A stretch of DNA of 64,000 bases from Siniperca chuatsi (taxonomy: Eukaryota; Chordata; Actinopteri; Centrarchiformes; Sinipercidae), in contig NC_058047.1 in the NCBI RefSeq assembly GCF_020085105.1, positions 19,030,001 through 19,094,000 on the forward strand. The letters are read 5' to 3'. Shown one piece after another: positions 54,121 to 64,000 of the stretch (its first letter is position 1; each line of letters starts with the position of its first letter). Below the pieces are notes generated by a model. The model did no database searches. It was not told the DNA's origin and saw only the letters and a list, made by a program, of their open reading frames with translations. The position numbers and the translations under genes were made by a program.

Positions 54121-55399
54121 GGCACTTTGCAAACTGAAAAGAAAGACAGAATTAATGGCACTTCATTTGAAGAGGTGGGATATGAAACGGCTGTTCTACC
54201 CAACAACAGGGGTGGGACGGAAAGACAAATGGCTTATACAAGATGCCAGGCCTGTGTACAGGAAGTTCAGCGTGCATGAAACACATCGGGTCACTCACCT
54301 TGTGATGATTATGTTCACAGAGGAGGTCAAAGACACTGTAACCTTGCTATTGTTCTTTCTTCTGGTTATCTGGGAATGCAGTGTATTACCTGTGGGAAAT
54401 GTATTTTTCAGGCAGCGGTTCAGAGACGACCTGGCTGTTGTTCAGGGCCACAGGAGGATCGCCGCATCCCTCTGCAACGCAGTGAGCTGCAGGAAGGAGG
54501 AGGCCCAAGGACGGCGCAGTGCGGCCGGGCACTTTGAACAAGCGCAGAGGCCGTGATGCATTCAAAGCCTACACACTTTGGATGTGGGAAAGTATGAATT
54601 GAGACAACCAATCAAAAATAAGGAAATAAGCATAACTTGCACTGCCTCAAAGAGTTGATCATGTCACTTACAGAAACATGAACATTAAGGAATTTGATGA
54701 TACAGCCGTTAACTTCTTTATTAATTGAAAAAAAATCATGAAATTGTGTCAAACTCAGTAGTAATGCCTATTTAATTCCGTAGTGCATAATTTATTTTAT
54801 TTTAATGGTTTTTATTTGTTTCACTGGAATATTCCCATTAAGACTTCTTCCAGACATGTTTTAAGACATAGGCTACTCTGCTTTGAATAATAATTTGTGT
54901 CTGGCATGGTTTTTCCACAAAAAAGTTAATTCACTTAGTAATTCTAAAAATTCTTAAATATTAAATCTACTCCTTCTCCCTCATTGAAAAAATCCAGAAT
55001 ACATGAATATGCTAATATTTTTGTTTCAAATGTTTAACTATTAGATATCTAGTACTTCACTTTAAAGACCATTCTCGGTATACAGTATGTGCACTGGAGG
55101 CTTCAAGTTTCCACATCACTCGTGTGTAAACTGCACATTGAACCACGATTGGCTTCCAAACTAGTTGTGATGTCACAAAATCATCCCACAGGTACACAAG
55201 TCAAACTGAGGTTTAAGGTGAGTGCAGAGAAACTTTTCCCTTTCAGCAGATGGATGGGAAAACAGCCTTCTCGTGTCAAACTCTGCACATACATCACTTT
55301 GTGAAGGTCAAACAAACCTGTGAGTAACAATAAGCAAAACACATTTTTGAGTGGAGGGGGCCTTTAAAACTGCACTTTCTATGAGGGATTCTACACTCT

Positions 55400-55690
55400 G
55401 TTTCTGGCTTACACCTAGCTGTCTAACAGCCCTGCAATAATACTGAGATGTGTTTCTAATTCTCATTTACATCAATGAGGGTAAATATTAGAAACATCTC
55501 TCAGTATAACACAATACAATTCAACAGCAGCACAAATTAGTTTCTGAAATAACCAGAGTTGATTCAACACCTCTCTGAACTGAACAGTTTCAATAAAAAC
55601 TGAACAATATAACCACCATGAAGGAAGGATTTATTGCAGGACTGCACTGGTTTTGGCTAGGTGTACCTAACTGCAACTGAGTGTATTTTC
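55400..55690. repeat. Inverted-repeat element with inner hairpin
   Basis: The outer arms are TTACACCTAGCTGTCTAACAG...CTGCAATAA on the left and TTATTGCAG...GGCTAGGTGTA on the right. Inside the left part, 55445-55503 forms a second palindrome (CTGAGATGTGTTTCTAAT against ATTAGAAACATCTCTCAG). The body is non-coding, probably a MITE. Confidence 0.55.
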
Positions 55691-57299
55691 TAGAGAGATT
55701 GATCTCTTCCGGACCAAAAGACGAGGGGGTCGAGTGTGTAATTTCTGGAGAGTAATGTAAGCGTGTTGGACTAAGTTTTAATTTCAATTATAAATATGAT
55801 TCAATATAACATCAAAGCCAAAGACTACATCAAAACAAACCCAGTAAATATTCTTACTTCGACATAACCACGACCATCTTCACCCGGCTTGGAAACACCA
55901 TGTGAATGGCGACACTGACCTCTAGTGGCAGAATTCAGTACTGGAGACAATACACGAGCATTTTTTCCTATGGTTTAAATTTGGAAATAAATTGGCTATA
56001 TTGCCGTTTTATTAGTGTATTTTTATTTATGGAACACATGGAGAATAACATGAGCTACAACTTTAACCTTAATAAAATGACCAAGATTTCTAATCAATGC
56101 ATAAATGATCAAAATGATCAAAATGAGAGGAAACAAGAGGATGTGTCTTAATATAACACTTACCTGACATCCTATTGTCTTGGTTAAATTCCTTCTTTTA
56201 AAGTGCCAGGGTACAGGATGGATGATTCCTGTTATTTTACTTTAAAGGATTCCTTCATGAGTAGTCTTGCTCTTCATTAACACTAATTAGGCCTACTGTT
56301 TTCTCCCCACAAGGTGGAGTCATAAGACTAGATGTAGCTTGATCTCTGTCAATGGAGCTGAATTATTGTGGGGTAATTTTGCCTTTTGATCAAATGATGA
56401 AGCTCCACGGATAATAATCATTTATCGAACTGTTGCATTTGATTCCAGTTCATTGTTATGCTCACTGAACACGTTCCTCTTTCTAAATGAGAGCTATTTG
56501 CATGAAAATAACAGCCTCAGCCACAGCCTTTTGTGAATCATTCAGCTCTCTCTGACACTTGTGTGATTATGAGCCTTCAGCCTCAATATCATTATTGAAT
56601 ACACATATCATTAAATTAAATTACAGCTATTTTATGTATTTATCAATTATCAAAGACAGGGTTTGCTGACAGAAATATTTGAAGAATCATGTGATAATCA
56701 GTATAAAGAACAACAGAGAGCAAGATGCTGGTGTGGCTGCAGCATGGTAAAATAGATTCAGTGGATTATGATGTTTTTACAGGAAACATGAACATAAGAG
56801 TGACACAATTAATCTCTTGGTGTGTACACAAATGCTCTTTTTTGCTCTGCCATCACTCAGTGACTTTGTTACTGTTTTGGTAAAATGAATTCAGGTTGCC
56901 GGTACATAGCCTTTTATACACACTAAGAATATCTGACTCAGTGTAATTTATACTGTAACACTTAATCTGGTGATGATGACATAACCCACATTAAATTCAA
57001 CAATGGCTTCTGTTATCTTTTCTGTTGGTTGTGTTGTGCTAGCCCTCTGGGGTGAGCTTGGACCAGAAACCCTCAGTATGGTTCCCGCCACAGCAGTATG
57101 TTTGTTGGTGTTAGAGTAGAGAAAAGATTCCCATAGAGAGTCTAAGTACCGGACAGGCAGGGTCATTTTTCACAGTTTCCTTTTCATTATTGTGTGTAGG
57201 AAGTGTTCTTTTTGCCTCGAAAGCTCTTTGAAACATTCTCAATATTTCATTTTTCACAGAATATTCAAGTAATTGTCAAAGTTGTTTTCTGTTTATGCA
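55691..57299. other. Unannotated spacer with candidate enhancer
   Basis: No gene is seen. The block at about 56270-56600 is unique and includes a perfect POU octamer ATTTGCAT (56496-56503). Confidence 0.35.
56270..56600. promoter_or_regulatory. Candidate enhancer with POU octamer
   Basis: Octamer ATTTGCAT at 56496-56503, with CTAATTAGG (about 56283-56291) and other homeodomain-type cores within 330 bases. The composition is balanced and repeat-free. Function is not shown by the sequence alone. Confidence 0.3.
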
Positions 57300-57600
57300 G
57301 AGGTGGAAGGATGGCTGTATACTGTGTAAACCATGCTCGCTTACTTGTGACATATGTACATTTTATATTTTTATATACTGAAAAATTGCACAGCCTACCT
57401 ACATATCGGGCCAGTATACATTTGAGCATTTTAATATTTTGGCTATATTAAATTTTCATATTGTATTTATCCTCAATATTTCTTTTCTTTACTATTATTA
57501 TTATCATGTATTGCACATTAGCACAGCCTCCCTGCATTTCACTGTACATGCTGTTCAAGCATGTGACAAATAAAACCTTTCAGTCTTGAGTCTTGTGTGT
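57300..57600 (+). mobile_element. 3' end of a LINE (tail only)
   Basis: Ends in ATTGCACATTAGCACAGCCTCCCTGCATTTCACTGTACATG, then GTGACAAATAAAACCTTTC, a pattern seen at the 3' ends of fish non-LTR elements. No coding part is visible. Confidence 0.45.
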
Positions 57601-58205
57601 CCAAACGTATTTGGATGAACTGAGAATGCGCACAGAATGAAATGACCCATTCCATAACGGCAACAGTTGATGATGCAACAGAACATCAGAATTCTAATAT
57701 CACCTCAAACATACACTGCTGACTGACTCCTCAAATACTCCTTTATCATGAAAGCCTAACAACTGTTGCAAGAATACTGCATCTACCTTCTGTTGAAATG
57801 GCAAAGGTGAGACAGGTTTATATTTCTGTTTTGATATTGTTGGTTACAACTATATCAAATCAGTCATTTGCATGTCCATGACATCTAGACTGGGCTAAAT
57901 TTGGTTTAAAAGTGAAAGTATTCTAGACATCTAGGTTTCATATAATCATCGTTTGAGAAGTGTTCAAATGACTGTATTTCAATGTGAAGCACATAATAAC
58001 TACATACTGTAATATTTCTATTGAAAGGCCCCAAAATGTAACATTTGAATAGCAAACTTTCACCATCAGTAGGCTTAACAGGTGGTTGCAAAATGTCTAT
58101 TGCTTCCTTCTTATGGAGAAAGCAGCTTTGTTCATCTTATATCAGTTATATCAGAGCTGGATTGCAGCAACCTTTTAGCCTACAGGGGCTAAAAATAGAT
58201 TTGGA
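57601..58205. other. Unannotated spacer
   Basis: No gene or repeat is recognised in about 600 AT-rich bases. Confidence 0.4.
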
Positions 58206-58727
58206 ATGTCACTTTCTAGTTGCTACACTATTGATATTTTCTCTAACAAGATGAGGAGGCTGATTTTACAAATAAACTCCACTTTCAACACTTTGCAGCT
58301 GCTTTATGTACGCAGTACACCAGGGGATGAGTCCCGTCTCATTCTCTCTGAGAGGCCACCTGTAATTCTTCACCTGCATGCCAAACTGGGGGCACGTCTT
58401 GATGGAGGTCTTGACCTGCGTCCCCAAGAGGCTGTCCCCAGTGCTGGAGACTTTCTGTGGGAATCATTCTTCCACAATGATCCCAGTGACCCCACTGGTC
58501 TGAGATTGATACTGAAGAGGGTTTCTGGTCCTCACTCAGCCCAGGTGGTTGCCCCATGTCCCAGTCCGCCTCAGCAGACCACCTGCTGTGTGCCATACAC
58601 TGAGGACACAGCCAGTCCAGCCCTTAGAGACTGTCCTGTCATTCAGACAGGAAAAAAGACCAGCAGACCAAACTGGAATCACTGGATCTGCACATTTGTG
58701 GATCCTGACACCCTCCAAGAAAATTGA
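58206..58727 (+). CDS. Unrecognised open reading frame with coding-like composition
   Basis: This is a 173-codon frame ending in TGA. I do not recognise the family. The part from about 58312 on (RSTPGDESRLILSERPP, LHLHAKLGARLDGGLDLRP, GDFLWESFFHNDPSDPTG, NWNHWICTFVDPDTLQEN) looks like real protein, with mixed, non-repetitive residues and several Trp and Cys. It is also GC-richer than its AT-rich surroundings. The first 35 or so residues are AT-driven and less convincing. A possible acceptor (TTTATGTACGCAG at about 58303-58315) would make it a last exon; otherwise it may be an intronless or retrocopied gene, or a relic. No signal peptide or membrane segment is evident, and no close polyadenylation signal was found. 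It lies alone, 1.7 kb downstream of the tmem275-like gene on the opposite strand. Confidence 0.4.
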   Translation: MSLSSCYTIDIFSNKMRRLILQINSTFNTLQLLYVRSTPGDESRLILSERPPVILHLHAKLGARLDGGLDLRPQEAVPSAGDFLWESFFHNDPSDPTGLRLILKRVSGPHSAQVVAPCPSPPQQTTCCVPYTEDTASPALRDCPVIQTGKKTSRPNWNHWICTFVDPDTLQEN

Positions 58728-59788
58728 GATGAAGGATGTTACTCCATGTGGCATGGCTTCTTGCAGCAGCAGCAGCTCACACAGAATGTATGTTACATGT
58801 AAAAACTGTAAACAGAAGTCCTGAATTGATGAAATGAAAAGATGTTCTGCAAATGTGTCATTATTACTGGACTTTGATTTCCCAGTGATCATAATGGAAT
58901 ATTACACTCAAGTTTTATATCAAGTATTGTTGCTATTGTTGCTACTAAGAAGACGTGAATATATTCCTCATAATTTGACAGTATGGTTCCTTTTGGTGAA
59001 TGTGAACAAAGGTGGTATCAGTTATGATAAGTCCTGAATTACAAACACAGTTTTAATACTGTGTCTCATTCATGTATGTCTTTAAATGAAATTTACACTC
59101 AAAGTGGGAGTAAATTATCAAAAATGCAAGTAGGAGAAATGTGGAGACTGTGGAAAATATTGTTAGAATGCAGTAACCGGCAACTCTGCACTAAATTAAT
59201 TTCACTGTGCCATCCAGAGCAACATGACCTCATTACTAGTTAAGTAAAACATGTTCAGGTTGCCAAGACATGTCATCCTCTTTATAGAAACACTAGCGGT
59301 CGAATTTCTGACTCACTGGATAACCACAGACACCCACACTGCCTGCCTGTAGCCATTCATAAGGCTTGATTCACACACAAAATAGACTGCAATAACAGCA
59401 GGCGATGGCTGTTCTGTTATCTATCTCCAGTGGTTGAGGGATCACACTGTGTGTCTTGCTGTGTTTGTGGACAGCAGATGTATAATGGTGAGTAAACATA
59501 GCTCTCGTCTCTGCCAGCAGCTGTTGGGTCAGATGCCAAGTGATGGGCAAAGCGTTAGGAAGGAGCTGTTTGCACTGCCGCTGCTGGCTTTTCTCAGATA
59601 ACGAATGAATTATCTCCACAACCTGTGTACCTTTCTTATGTAGCCTGACATGTATGTGCTATTGTGTTTTTCATGGCTTTGTCTGTTTTTGTTAAATTAT
59701 TAAATCCTCACCAAGTCACATTTGTCGATTTAGTATGGTTTTTAAACAGAAACACACCATATGAGTGACAGTCAAACAAAATTTCAGC
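58728..59788. other. Unannotated spacer
   Basis: No gene is recognised. It is bounded on the right by the polyadenylation signal of the leftward-transcribed membrane-protein gene. Confidence 0.4.
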
Positions 59789-59794
59789 TTTATT
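59789..59794 (-). terminator. Polyadenylation signal of the tmem275-like gene
   Basis: AATAAA on the minus strand, about 590 bases beyond the stop codon. It is the nearest canonical signal found in the 3' flank, so the 3'UTR would be about 0.6 kb. Confidence 0.45.
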
Positions 59795-60379
59795 TATAAA
59801 ACGTATAGTTGCCCCAAACATGTATTGACGTCTGCAGTAACATAATAACAGTGGCACTACAACATGACATACACATTCACTGATTTGTTCCTGAATATCC
59901 ATCTTGACACAGATCTTGACTCACTCACTGCAGCTGATGCAAGCATTTAAAAAAGACAAATCACAACAGTTCTGTCAAAGTGTGTGAAAAACTGTGGCTG
60001 AGATTTACCAGGCTTACACAGGAACAGCTTTAATGACTCAGAGAAGCTTGGCTGGACACACTCATCTTCTTTCCCAACGTGAAATGTGACAAGCACTAAC
60101 CACAGTCCATCCATAGGACATGAATGCAGGATAATCTGCTTTAACTGGATGTTTTATACAACAAGAAGTATACAAACAGGCACTTGGATTAAGGTATCAT
60201 CTCCTGTTCCTGTTCTGGTTTCTGTTCTGGGAATGTGATGTACATCCTGGGACTGAGCAATAAACATTCAGTAACATACTGTAACACACATAATAACACA
60301 CAACACATTTCCATCCTGTAAACAGCAAGACAATTAAGCACTCCAACGGCCTTCTACAGTTTGTAGAAGAAAGTCCACG

Positions 60380-60991
60380 CTACGTAGAGGAGGTGTCCTG
60401 AGCGGGCAGCATCTGTGTGGGAGTGCTCTCCTTGCTCTCAGAGGTCAAGGTGGGGTTATCTCCAGCGACACCCATGTCAGACATCTCTGATATGTGCAGC
60501 TCACCAGCTCCTTCCTGACAGCCAGGCGGAGGCGGAGCGCTGTCGACCCCGTGGCTGGAGCTGGACTTGTGAGAGGAGGTGGGGGAGTTGGTGGGGCTGA
60601 GCTGAACAGCCGTAGTGTCCTGCAGCGTGTGCTCGCTTGTCTCCATCTCAAACGCTGCTGTCCCCATCCGCATCAGCCCCCACTTCTCGCCTCCTTTAGC
60701 CTTGCGGGCCATGTGGGCCGGGGGCCTCCTGCTGATCACACAGCAGCCTGTGAAGAAGGCCAGGGCTATCAATAAGAGAAGAGGCCCGATGATGATGGGG
60801 GGGTTGCCAGTAGGGACGAAGGTGCCAAAGGCGAAAGCTCCCACCAGGGTGATGTTGATGCCAGCCAGCATGATGCACAGGCCACAGGCACAGCACAGGG
60901 CTGGGGAGGGCAGGCTCTGGTGCTGCAGGCCGCGCTGCTTGGGAACCTTCTTGGGAGCAGATGGTCTGGAGGTTTTTTCAGGTAGCACCAT
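60380..60991 (-). CDS. tmem275: Two-pass membrane protein, TMEM275-like
   Basis: A complete 203-residue frame in one exon, starting MVLPEKTSRP and ending AQDTSST before TAG. Residues 31-56 (CCACGLCIMLAGINITLVGAF) and 64-87 (PPIIIGPLLLLIALAFFTGCC) are two hydrophobic segments joined by a short GTFVPTGNP loop. Lysines and arginines before the first segment and after the second (SRRPPAHMARKAKGG) point both ends to the cytoplasm. The tail from about 115 is Ser/Thr/Pro-rich and probably disordered. The name rests on the two-segment layout and on position: in human, TMEM275 lies between DMBX1 and KNCN. Kinocilin is also two-pass but shorter, and I see no close match to it. TMEM51-like proteins are another relative. 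The molecular function is unknown to me. Confidence 0.75.
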   Translation of the reverse strand: MVLPEKTSRPSAPKKVPKQRGLQHQSLPSPALCCACGLCIMLAGINITLVGAFAFGTFVPTGNPPIIIGPLLLLIALAFFTGCCVISRRPPAHMARKAKGGEKWGLMRMGTAAFEMETSEHTLQDTTAVQLSPTNSPTSSHKSSSSHGVDSAPPPPGCQEGAGELHISEMSDMGVAGDNPTLTSESKESTPTQMLPAQDTSST

Positions 60992-61620
60992 GTCTCATGG
61001 AGAGCTCTGTGAGACCCAGAGAAGCTGAAGATCAGATGGCTGACTGATCACTGAACTCGTCACCTCAGAGACAGAGATGAAGGTGAAGTGGCTGAAGAGG
61101 AAGAGCAAATGTGTGAGGTTTTAGAGGCTGTGCAGCTTTTATACACTATAAATGTTTCTGTGACATTTGATTTTTTTTTTTTACATTTCATTCAAAATTC
61201 CTGTTTGTAATGCCACAAAAAATATAGAAAAATGTATTTCCTCTATTCATTTCGTTACACCATATGAGAAAGGTTTTCACAGGCAAACAGCAATAAATAA
61301 CTCAAAACATTTCATACACGTGGCAAATACCACTGAAAGTGCAGCTATTCCTAGTGATAATCACAAAATCACATCTTCCTTACTGCTGGCCACGATGGCA
61401 GACTTGCATTGACAATTTGCACTGAGAAGAAAATCTGAAAACAACCACACAGCAACATTATTATGTGCTATCCTCAGTGTCACTCACCTTAGATCAGACA
61501 CATAATCCAGTTTGGCGTTCGTCCCTCCATCACGTTGTGCAAGAGTTGCGGAGCTGATCTCTGTCTCTCCGGCAGGTGAACAGTGAAGCGAGCTGCTGCC
61601 GCGCTGCTGCCCACACGCCA
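60992..61620 (-). other. Spliced 5'UTR of the tmem275-like gene
   Basis: A strong acceptor (TTTGCTCTTCCTCTTCAG, exon start 61091) lies 100 bases upstream of the ATG. A good donor (GATCTAAG|GTGAGTG, exon end 61488) lies 400 bases further up. Together they give a non-coding exon 1 (about 61488-61620) and an intron of 396 bp (61092-61487). The outer start is approximate. Confidence 0.6.
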
Positions 61621-61851
61621 CAGGTTATAATGAAGATGGACCACTGGGGGCGCTGCAGGGTCTGAAACTAACGGTCCAATCAAATCTGGCGCAATGAAGC
61701 GATGAAGTTTTGCATGTGTGCACTGAACAAATCAACATCTGATCTCTGAGACATCAGTGGTTCAGACGCAAAGACACAGGATGGATGCTTCTTGTTTCTT
61801 TAAATCCGTTATTAAATTACGATAAAAGAACATTTGTTGTTAGGTCATCTG

Positions 61852-62040
61852 GGCAGTGGTGGAGTACATTTACTCAAATACTTTACTTAAGAACAAATTT
61901 GAGGTATGTTAATGCCAGTACTTCTACTCCTCTACATTTCAGAGGGAAATATTGTACTCTTTACTGCACTACAATAATCTGACAGCTTTAGTTACTAGCC
62001 TAGTTACTTTACAAATTAAGATGTTTGCCAAAAACACATG
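61852..62040 (+). repeat. Fish dispersed repeat (GGTGGAGTACATTTACTCAAATAC type)
   Basis: GTGGAGTACATTTACTCAAATACTTTACTTAAG, TTCTACTCCTCTACATTTCAGAGGGAAATATTGTACT and TCTGACAGCTTTAGTTACTAG are the known body of a very common teleost short element. Only one end was recognised. Confidence 0.75.
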
Positions 62041-62102
62041 AAGAACTTATAAAAGATTATGTTTTGTTATAAATGCAACTACCCCAAAAGTTTATAAAAG
62101 TA

Positions 62103-62436
62103 CAGCTGGAACGATTAGTCTATTAACTGACTTTAAGTCATTTTTTAAACAAAAATGCCAAACATCGTATGGTTCCAGCTTCTCAAATGTGAGGATTTGC
62201 TGCTTTTCCATCAAATTATTTTTAATAATTTTAATTTATTTTTAATAATTTTGAGGTTTGGACTATTGTTTGGACAAAACAAAGCATTTGTGACATGAAG
62301 GTGTCATTTTGGGCTCTGGGTAATTATGACGGTATTTCTCACTATTTTCTGAAGTTTAACAAATCCATCTATTGATTAATCGATAAAATAATGAGCAGAT
62401 TAATCCATAATGAAAATAATCATTGGTTGCAGTCCT
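62103..62436. repeat. MITE, third copy of the GCAACTAAC family
   Basis: The left end CAGCTGGAACGATTAGTCTATTAACTGA and the right end TGATTAATCGATAAAATAATGAGCAGATTAATC...AATAATCATTGGTTGCAG are diverged inverted ends of the family at 7433 and 24498. Confidence 0.65.
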
Positions 62437-64000
62437 ATATAATAGACTCAACCTCAGCCAACTACAGTAAAACCCTGCTTTTACATTAATGCACATTTAG
62501 TAATATTCTTATGATGTATTTAATAGTATAACAGTCACAGGGGATTGTTAAAGAGGACACAGCTTCCGTCAGAGCGATGTTATCTCGTCAGTGCCTGGGC
62601 AGGTTAATCACACCCTCTTCCTGTTCCTCCACCGTCCTCTCAGCATTCACCCAGTACAAAAGGTGCCTCAATGAACGAAAGCTTTAGAATGAAACCACAT
62701 TTACTCCTAAAGAAGAGAAAGCCATTTGCTCATAACTCCTGAATAAGAATGAATTGTTTAAATGATGTTACACAGATTAGACAGGAGATGTTGAGGATCT
62801 TTTTATTGAGAACACAGCATACCAGTGAAAATATGCTCCACACTGAGAGCATTATGCATAAGACCCTATCTTTGACAAATTTCAATGGGACTCCATAATT
62901 GCAGACCAATAGCTGTACCTCATTTGATGCCATTACAAGTTGATGGGGGGGGGAGCAAAAAAGTCCTTTTATGAGTCATAATGGGAAGGAGAGGGCTTTA
63001 ACATAGCAAGTGGTTGTTTCCTAATGTGCGTATTCGCTCTGAGCAAATCTGTCAATTCCTGCCAGCCTATGAAGGCCGTTAGTTGCTATAGGGATGAGGT
63101 GTCCATGGCAACAGTGTGAAATCAGGGGGCATGTCGTTTAGCGGGCAACACAAAGTTAACAGGGTTAAGGGGAGACAGAAGTGATAGACTGCCATCGGTG
63201 ACCCCATTTCAACATAGATGGGGTCCTCAATGAATGCAACAATTAAAAAAGTAAAAATACTTCTTTAAAGAAAGGATCAAAAGTAAATATCAGCAGCTTA
63301 ATGGACCCAAGAAAATCTAGGACAGAGAAGTCTGGTTAGTCCATTATTCTTTCCATTGGCACATTCAGAACCAGTCACAGAACCAAAGATACAAAACTAA
63401 ACAACATACAAATACTTGTATAAAAATAATTTGCCTTCAACCCCAGTTTGGAATCCTCTATCTTACTACAAAGTGTAACATCAACTATTCACAAACCCAC
63501 TTTAAGTATTATTAGCTACATACAACCAAAACAAATGCGATTCTCACATTTCAAGTCATTCAGACTAAAAAGACTCTGAGACAGCAAAGCAATAAGACAA
63601 TAAGAAACTAAGCATGTCGTTTTGGGATGATGTTACATTTGTACAGTACAAAATGTGCAAAGATGTGGTGCAAAAAAGAGCCTGAGGTAATGCTGGACTC
63701 TGGACTAATGAGGATAAAAAGTTGTTAAAACCCCTTAAAAGATAATTATTACTGCAGGTGTCGAATTCACATTGTTGGACCAAACTGATTATTTACGATA
63801 CAATATTCTCCCTTTCAGATAAACTAAATAAGTGACTTATTTTAAAGTACATCAGTGCTACAGGTAGCTTGTGTTGAAGTGAAAGCTAGAAATGATAAGA
63901 AATACAAAACAATTTGATCAAAGGGGTGTTGTCTAACTTCACCATCCATTCACATTCTTGCACTTTCTGTAAGTTATACGTAGCCTCAACAAGAATCGCT
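62437..64000. other. Unannotated right flank
   Basis: No gene is recognised in 1.5 kb. It holds an RFX-type site described separately and a G-run at 62944-62952. Confidence 0.4.
63082..63112. promoter_or_regulatory. RFX/X-box-like site
   Basis: GTGTCCATGGCAAC (63099-63112) matches the X-box GTTGCCATGGCAAC at 12 of 14 positions. A second half-site, GTTGCTAT, lies just before it at 63082-63089. RFX factors drive cilia-related genes. The site is about 1.5 kb upstream of the tmem275-like gene, on the side where a ciliary gene such as kncn might be expected. Confidence 0.4.

Larger units (their letters stand above)
49341..55399. other. Gene desert, part of dmbx1-tmem275 interval
   Basis: No gene is supported in 6 kb. 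It contains the CA microsatellite at 50512-50561, the GT run at 53439-53461 and a second short CA run near 53655. Much of 49970-50230, 50700-51300 and 53150-54120 is unique and GC-balanced, unlike the repeat-rich parts, which is compatible with enhancers. Confidence 0.4.

Noticed and set aside
54155-54556. 133-codon open frame
   Set aside because: No recognisable domain, starts in AT-rich DNA and no splice signals. It may simply cross a GC-rich non-coding block. Kept out for lack of support.
60415-61028. Plus-strand open frames over the tmem275-like gene
   Set aside because: They are antisense to an intact two-segment membrane protein whose start, stop and 5' splice sites are all coherent.

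Overview
The window is vertebrate nuclear DNA, almost certainly from a ray-finned (percomorph-like) teleost. Genes are split by GT-AG introns. The background is AT-rich and full of fish-type short inverted-repeat elements, a tRNA-derived SINE, non-LTR retrotransposon relics and CA/CT microsatellites. Four genes can be supported, plus one coding-like reading frame I cannot name.

Layout. (1) 1-940, minus: the 5' part of a GIMAP/AIG1-family immune GTPase (207 residues visible, running off the left edge), with a perfect interferon-response element upstream at 1076-1087. (2) 1290-5580: a transposon-rich stretch holding an endonuclease fragment of one LINE, a decayed reverse transcriptase of a second LINE on the other strand, a SINE and MITE pieces. 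(3) 5712-8368, plus: the last six coding exons (about 187 residues) of a fatty acid amide hydrolase (faah); earlier exons, including the catalytic amidase signature, are not here. (4) 8370-17765: spacer with a LINE tail, a degenerate minisatellite and microsatellites. (5) 17766-19605, minus: complete coding region of the homeobox gene dmbx1 (four coding exons, 397 aa, K50 homeodomain, OAR tail), with a probable non-coding first exon at 21861-22055. (6) 22-58 kb: a gene-poor desert upstream of dmbx1, with many dispersed repeats between unique stretches that may carry enhancers. (7) 58206-58727: an unrecognised open frame with coding-like composition. (8) 60380-61620, minus: an intact 203-aa two-pass membrane protein, most like TMEM275, with a spliced 5'UTR. 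(9) 61.6-64 kb: MITEs and an RFX/X-box-like site.

FAAH, DMBX1 and TMEM275 also neighbour one another on human 1p33 (from memory), so the gene content is an old vertebrate linkage; the GIMAP gene looks like a local teleost addition. The genes do not form a pathway. The likely functional theme is a developmental regulator (dmbx1) with long flanking regulatory DNA. I found no prokaryote-like system, CRISPR array, rRNA or stand-alone tRNA gene, and no clear undescribed system. The items most worth a second look are the unnamed frame at 58.2-58.7 kb, the orphan 3' end of faah, the ISRE before the GIMAP gene, and candidate enhancers in the desert.
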